Positions 60,901 to 64,000 of a DNA stretch of 64,000 nucleotides are shown one piece after another. Made by a program: the position numbers and the translations under genes. The notes below the pieces were generated by a model. That model searched no databases. It had not been told where the DNA came from and saw only the letters and a list, made by a program, of their open reading frames with translations. Within the stretch, counting starts at the first letter, position 1. Each line of letters starts with the position of its first letter. The stretch covers positions 3,286,001-3,350,000 of the forward strand of contig JAUTDP010000003.1 of assembly GCA_033439795.1 (NCBI GenBank). Reading direction: 5' to 3'. This DNA comes from Sordaria brevicollis (lineage: Eukaryota; Ascomycota; Sordariomycetes; Sordariales; Sordariaceae).

Positions 60901-63900
60901 ATAAACCGAAACGAATAATAAACGTAATTAATTATTCGTAGCCCTCCTTAACCCGTATCCAATTAAATACGGTAATAATATTTAATTTAGTAAAAATCTT
61001 TATTTTATAAATCGAATCTAGGGTCTTTTTAATTAGCGGGAGCGGGTAACAAAACTTTAGAATAATATTATTAATACTTCTATAATCTACGTAAATTCGA
61101 ATTCCGCCGCCCGGTTTTTTAACTAAAAGGATAGGGGTAACCGCGGCTAATTATAAGGGGCGGATAAAATTCTTACGAAAATTATTATTAATTTACTACT
61201 TAATAACCGAAACTTCAATAAGGGACGTCGAATAAATACGAACGTTAAACGGCTTAACGCCTAGCAATAATTCAATTTTATAATCGTAAATATAATAAAA
61301 TAAAACCTCCTCCGCTAATTAGGGTAAAAAAACTAAAATATTCTTATAATACCGTTCGGGGACTTTAATTATAACCTCCTCCTTTAATAATATTAGCCGT
61401 CGATTCTTTTTAAAAAACTTTTTCGTATTCTCCTCCGTAATTTTATTAAAGTTAATTTATTTAACGATTTTAATTATTATAATTTAATAAATAATTTCTT
61501 TATATATAAAAATATCCTAATTAAAATTACCTATTAGGTTTAATAACTTTACTAAAACCGCGGCCTTAATATTATCCTTAAAACCGTTACCCGCTATAAT
61601 TTCGATAAAATTATAAAAATTCTTTAATAACGTATCTTTATATTTTTCACCCTCCCTATTTTAAATATCGTTAACAATCTCTTCGGTTAAAATAATTTCG
61701 TTAAATTCGTAAATAACGGCTAGGCGCTCGAACTCTACGTATATTATAACTATAAATTATAAATTATCCCTTTCGTATAGGAAATTGAATATAGCGGCGT
61801 TAAATTCCTTAATATCCTTCAAATCTAATAAATTATCTACCGTTTTAAACGAATAAAGACCGTATTCGCAACGCGTACCGGCTAATATACGCCAACCGTT
61901 CAACTTAATATAAAGCTCGTAAACTACAGGGCTCTTAATTTTAACGAAGAAAGCGGCTATTCCTAAAATACCTTAGACCTTAATACCAATTCAACTAATA
62001 ATTAAAACTTTAAGCGGGGCAATATTATAGCGAACAGGAAATTAAGAAGGTTTAAGAGCGGATAAATTATAAATAGGAGTAAAATTAATTTAGGGAGCGG
62101 GCTTCTTTTAAGGAACGGGCTTATTTTAAAGAACGGATTTCGTCTTAAAAGCGGCCGAGGGTATAACCATTAGGGCTAATTCTTATATCGCGGTTAAGGA
62201 AATAGCCTTAGGAGCCAACGTATTCTCTTTAAGAGGAATCGTTATTAAAATAAATTTAAATAAAGCCCTAATAGCGGCGACTATAACGTTATTAAAAATA
62301 GCGCGTAATATTACAATCAATTCGTTAAATAAATTTATAGTAAGGTAACGACTATAATAGTACTTAAATTATACGTTATACGCGTCGTAATTAATCTCGG
62401 GTTTATAGAATTATATCTATAGGAAACCCAAAATCACGGGGTACTTAAAGGAAATATTATATATTAAAAAAGTAACGACCTTATTATAAAATCCGATACG
62501 GAGCCTAACCCTTACCCCTTTAGAAATAACGCCTTTAATTATACTATCGGTTAAAATTAACTTCTTTAAGCGTTGAAATTTAAAACGCAGAAGGTTATTT
62601 TTTATTATAAAAAAATAATTAATAAAAGTAAACGTAAAGTATCTACTATTAACGAAAATAATATAATAATTTTTATACAAGCCGGTTATTACGTAGGAAA
62701 AAAAGAATATTAAATTTGGAGTAATAAAACTATTTAAAAATTAAATCTATATTTCTTCTAAACCCTTTAATTCCAAAGAATTTGAAACCTTATCCTTCTT
62801 AATTAAAAATCGTAATAACCGCCAAGGCCTTTATACGCAATTAGGTACAAAGGCTATTCGTTTTCCGGAACGTTATAATACTCCTCACCCTCGGCGGCTA
62901 AAACGGCGAAGGTAATAAGGGCGGCTAAAATAATATTAATAGCGCGGACCTTAATTTACTAACCCTAATTACGCTTCTTCTTCTTCTTATTACCTTTACC
63001 CTTATTATTTTAACAGCCCTTATCGCCGTAATTTATCGAATTAATATAATTACAGTTAATATAACCCTTCTAATTATAATAGTAGTAAAGGCCCTTACGT
63101 ATACGCTAATTGAAAATATCCTTATAAATAAATACAATTAAATCGATAGCGTCTAAATCTATTTTATTACTACCTTAATTAACGGGAATATTATTAGGAT
63201 TAATACAAAGGGCGGAATTAAAGCCAATAATAAAGATAGTACTAATAATAAATAAATTAAGGGCGCGGTTAATTATCTTCTAACGGTAATCGGCATCCTC
63301 GAAATTAGTAGCAATAATACGGTACAAATCGAACCAAACGTAAAAATTATTAACGGCCGGGGGGTTATAATAAATAAAACCGTTATAAAGACGTTTATTA
63401 ATTTTATTATAAAGGTAATAAACTTTTATAATATTATTATAACCGATTAAATTGCAAAAATTAATAAATTCTTACTTAAATTCAATAAAGGGGCGGTTCT
63501 TTATATAATACTCCTCGAAACGGCGGCTAACGTCGTTAATTAAATTAATATTCTCAAAACGTTTAACCAAATAATTTATAAACTCCTTTTTAATTTTCTA
63601 ACGCCAAATATCTTCGGGCTTATCGTTTTAAATAACTTAAAATTCTTTACGGATATTAAATAGGATTTTCGGGCCTAAAAATATAATTGTTTTAATAATT
63701 TTAATACCCTTATTAGGGTAGAAGAAGGTATCGACTTTCTATTAAAATTAAATATAAAAACGCTAAACGGCGAAGATTTCGCAACGGGTAATAGCGCCGC
63801 TAAATTCCTTTCTTATAAAAATAAAAAGGTTATTAATAATTTAACGGTAATTAAATATAATATTAATATTAGTAATCTTATCCGTAATATTCGTATTAAA

Positions 63901-64000
63901 TTAAATTGTAAATTTCGAAATAGTATCGCAAAGAGTATTATTATACTTATCGGCGGTAAATTTATTAGTTTTAAAGGATTAATACTTAGCAATAAATTAA
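57951..64000 (-). mobile_element. RIP-mutated Ty3/gypsy retrotransposon, inactive, truncated by window end
   Basis: Read on the minus strand, the domains appear in gypsy order. A gag zinc-knuckle remnant lies at about 63050-63095 (YYYYN, stop, KGYINCNY; most zinc-binding Cys and the His are now Tyr). The reverse transcriptase is at about 60700-60930: FSL near its start, then YINNILYNILDVYA and YFNNILIYS, where the catalytic Asp pair of YxDD is now Asn-Asn. The integrase core lies at about 59098-59285: IAVIIDRLIK, LTAEELAERFIDRIY and IISDRG. A stretch near 58240 (VKEFYKKYPNAL) may be what remains of the C-terminal tail. Stops and Asp-to-Asn, Cys/His-to-Tyr and Gly-to-Ser changes are those expected of RIP. 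The element cannot be active. Confidence 0.85.

Overview
The window reads as a filamentous ascomycete chromosome, most likely Neurospora or a close Sordariales relative. Three things support this. The genes are cut by short introns (about 55-235 nt) with GTRNGT-type donors and CTAAC/TTAAC-like branch sites. The protein set is eukaryotic and fungal. Three long AT-rich blocks are depleted of CpA/TpG, rich in TpA and full of stop codons, which is the signature of repeat-induced point mutation (RIP). The species assignment is an inference; no database was searched.

Layout. 1-1430 is a RIP-ruined repeat. 1431-45000 is gene-bearing DNA with twelve confidently modelled protein genes: a YL1/Vps72 chromatin protein (+), Cdc42 GTPase (-), a Vma22/CCDC115-like V-ATPase assembly factor (+), a secreted agmatinase/arginase-family enzyme (+), cytosolic asparaginyl-tRNA synthetase (+), an Nrd1/Msa2-type four-RRM RNA-binding protein (+), a histidine acid phosphatase (-), a mitochondrial PPR protein (+), a proline-rich AIM3-like protein (-), the kinetochore protein Mis12/Mtw1 (+), TCTP/Tma19 (-) and the sphingolipid C4-hydroxylase Sur2 (+). 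Exon boundaries were worked out by hand; every spliced model keeps frame and ends with the expected family C-terminus. These are unrelated housekeeping and cell-biology genes, not a pathway cluster. They touch vesicle/polarity biology (Cdc42, Sur2, Vma22), translation (AsnRS, TCTP, Nrd1, PPR) and chromosome function (YL1, Mis12).

The gaps are large. 17959-25649 has no gene I can support, but it holds a 297-bp MITE-like element with 35-bp perfect inverted repeats flanked by TA, and a strange set of repeated intron-like segments (about 21080-21875). 44923-49060 also lacks a convincing gene.

49060-64000 is transposon graveyard. 49.1-54.3 kb is a RIP-mutated Helitron on the + strand, with a degraded HUH Rep domain followed by a PIF1-type helicase. 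57.56 kb to the window end is a RIP-mutated Ty3/gypsy retrotransposon on the - strand, with gag zinc knuckle, reverse transcriptase, integrase and LTR still recognisable in that order. Between them lies a 1.7-kb island (55860-57530) of normal-composition DNA.

I found no convincing tRNA, 5S rRNA, CRISPR or biosynthetic cluster.
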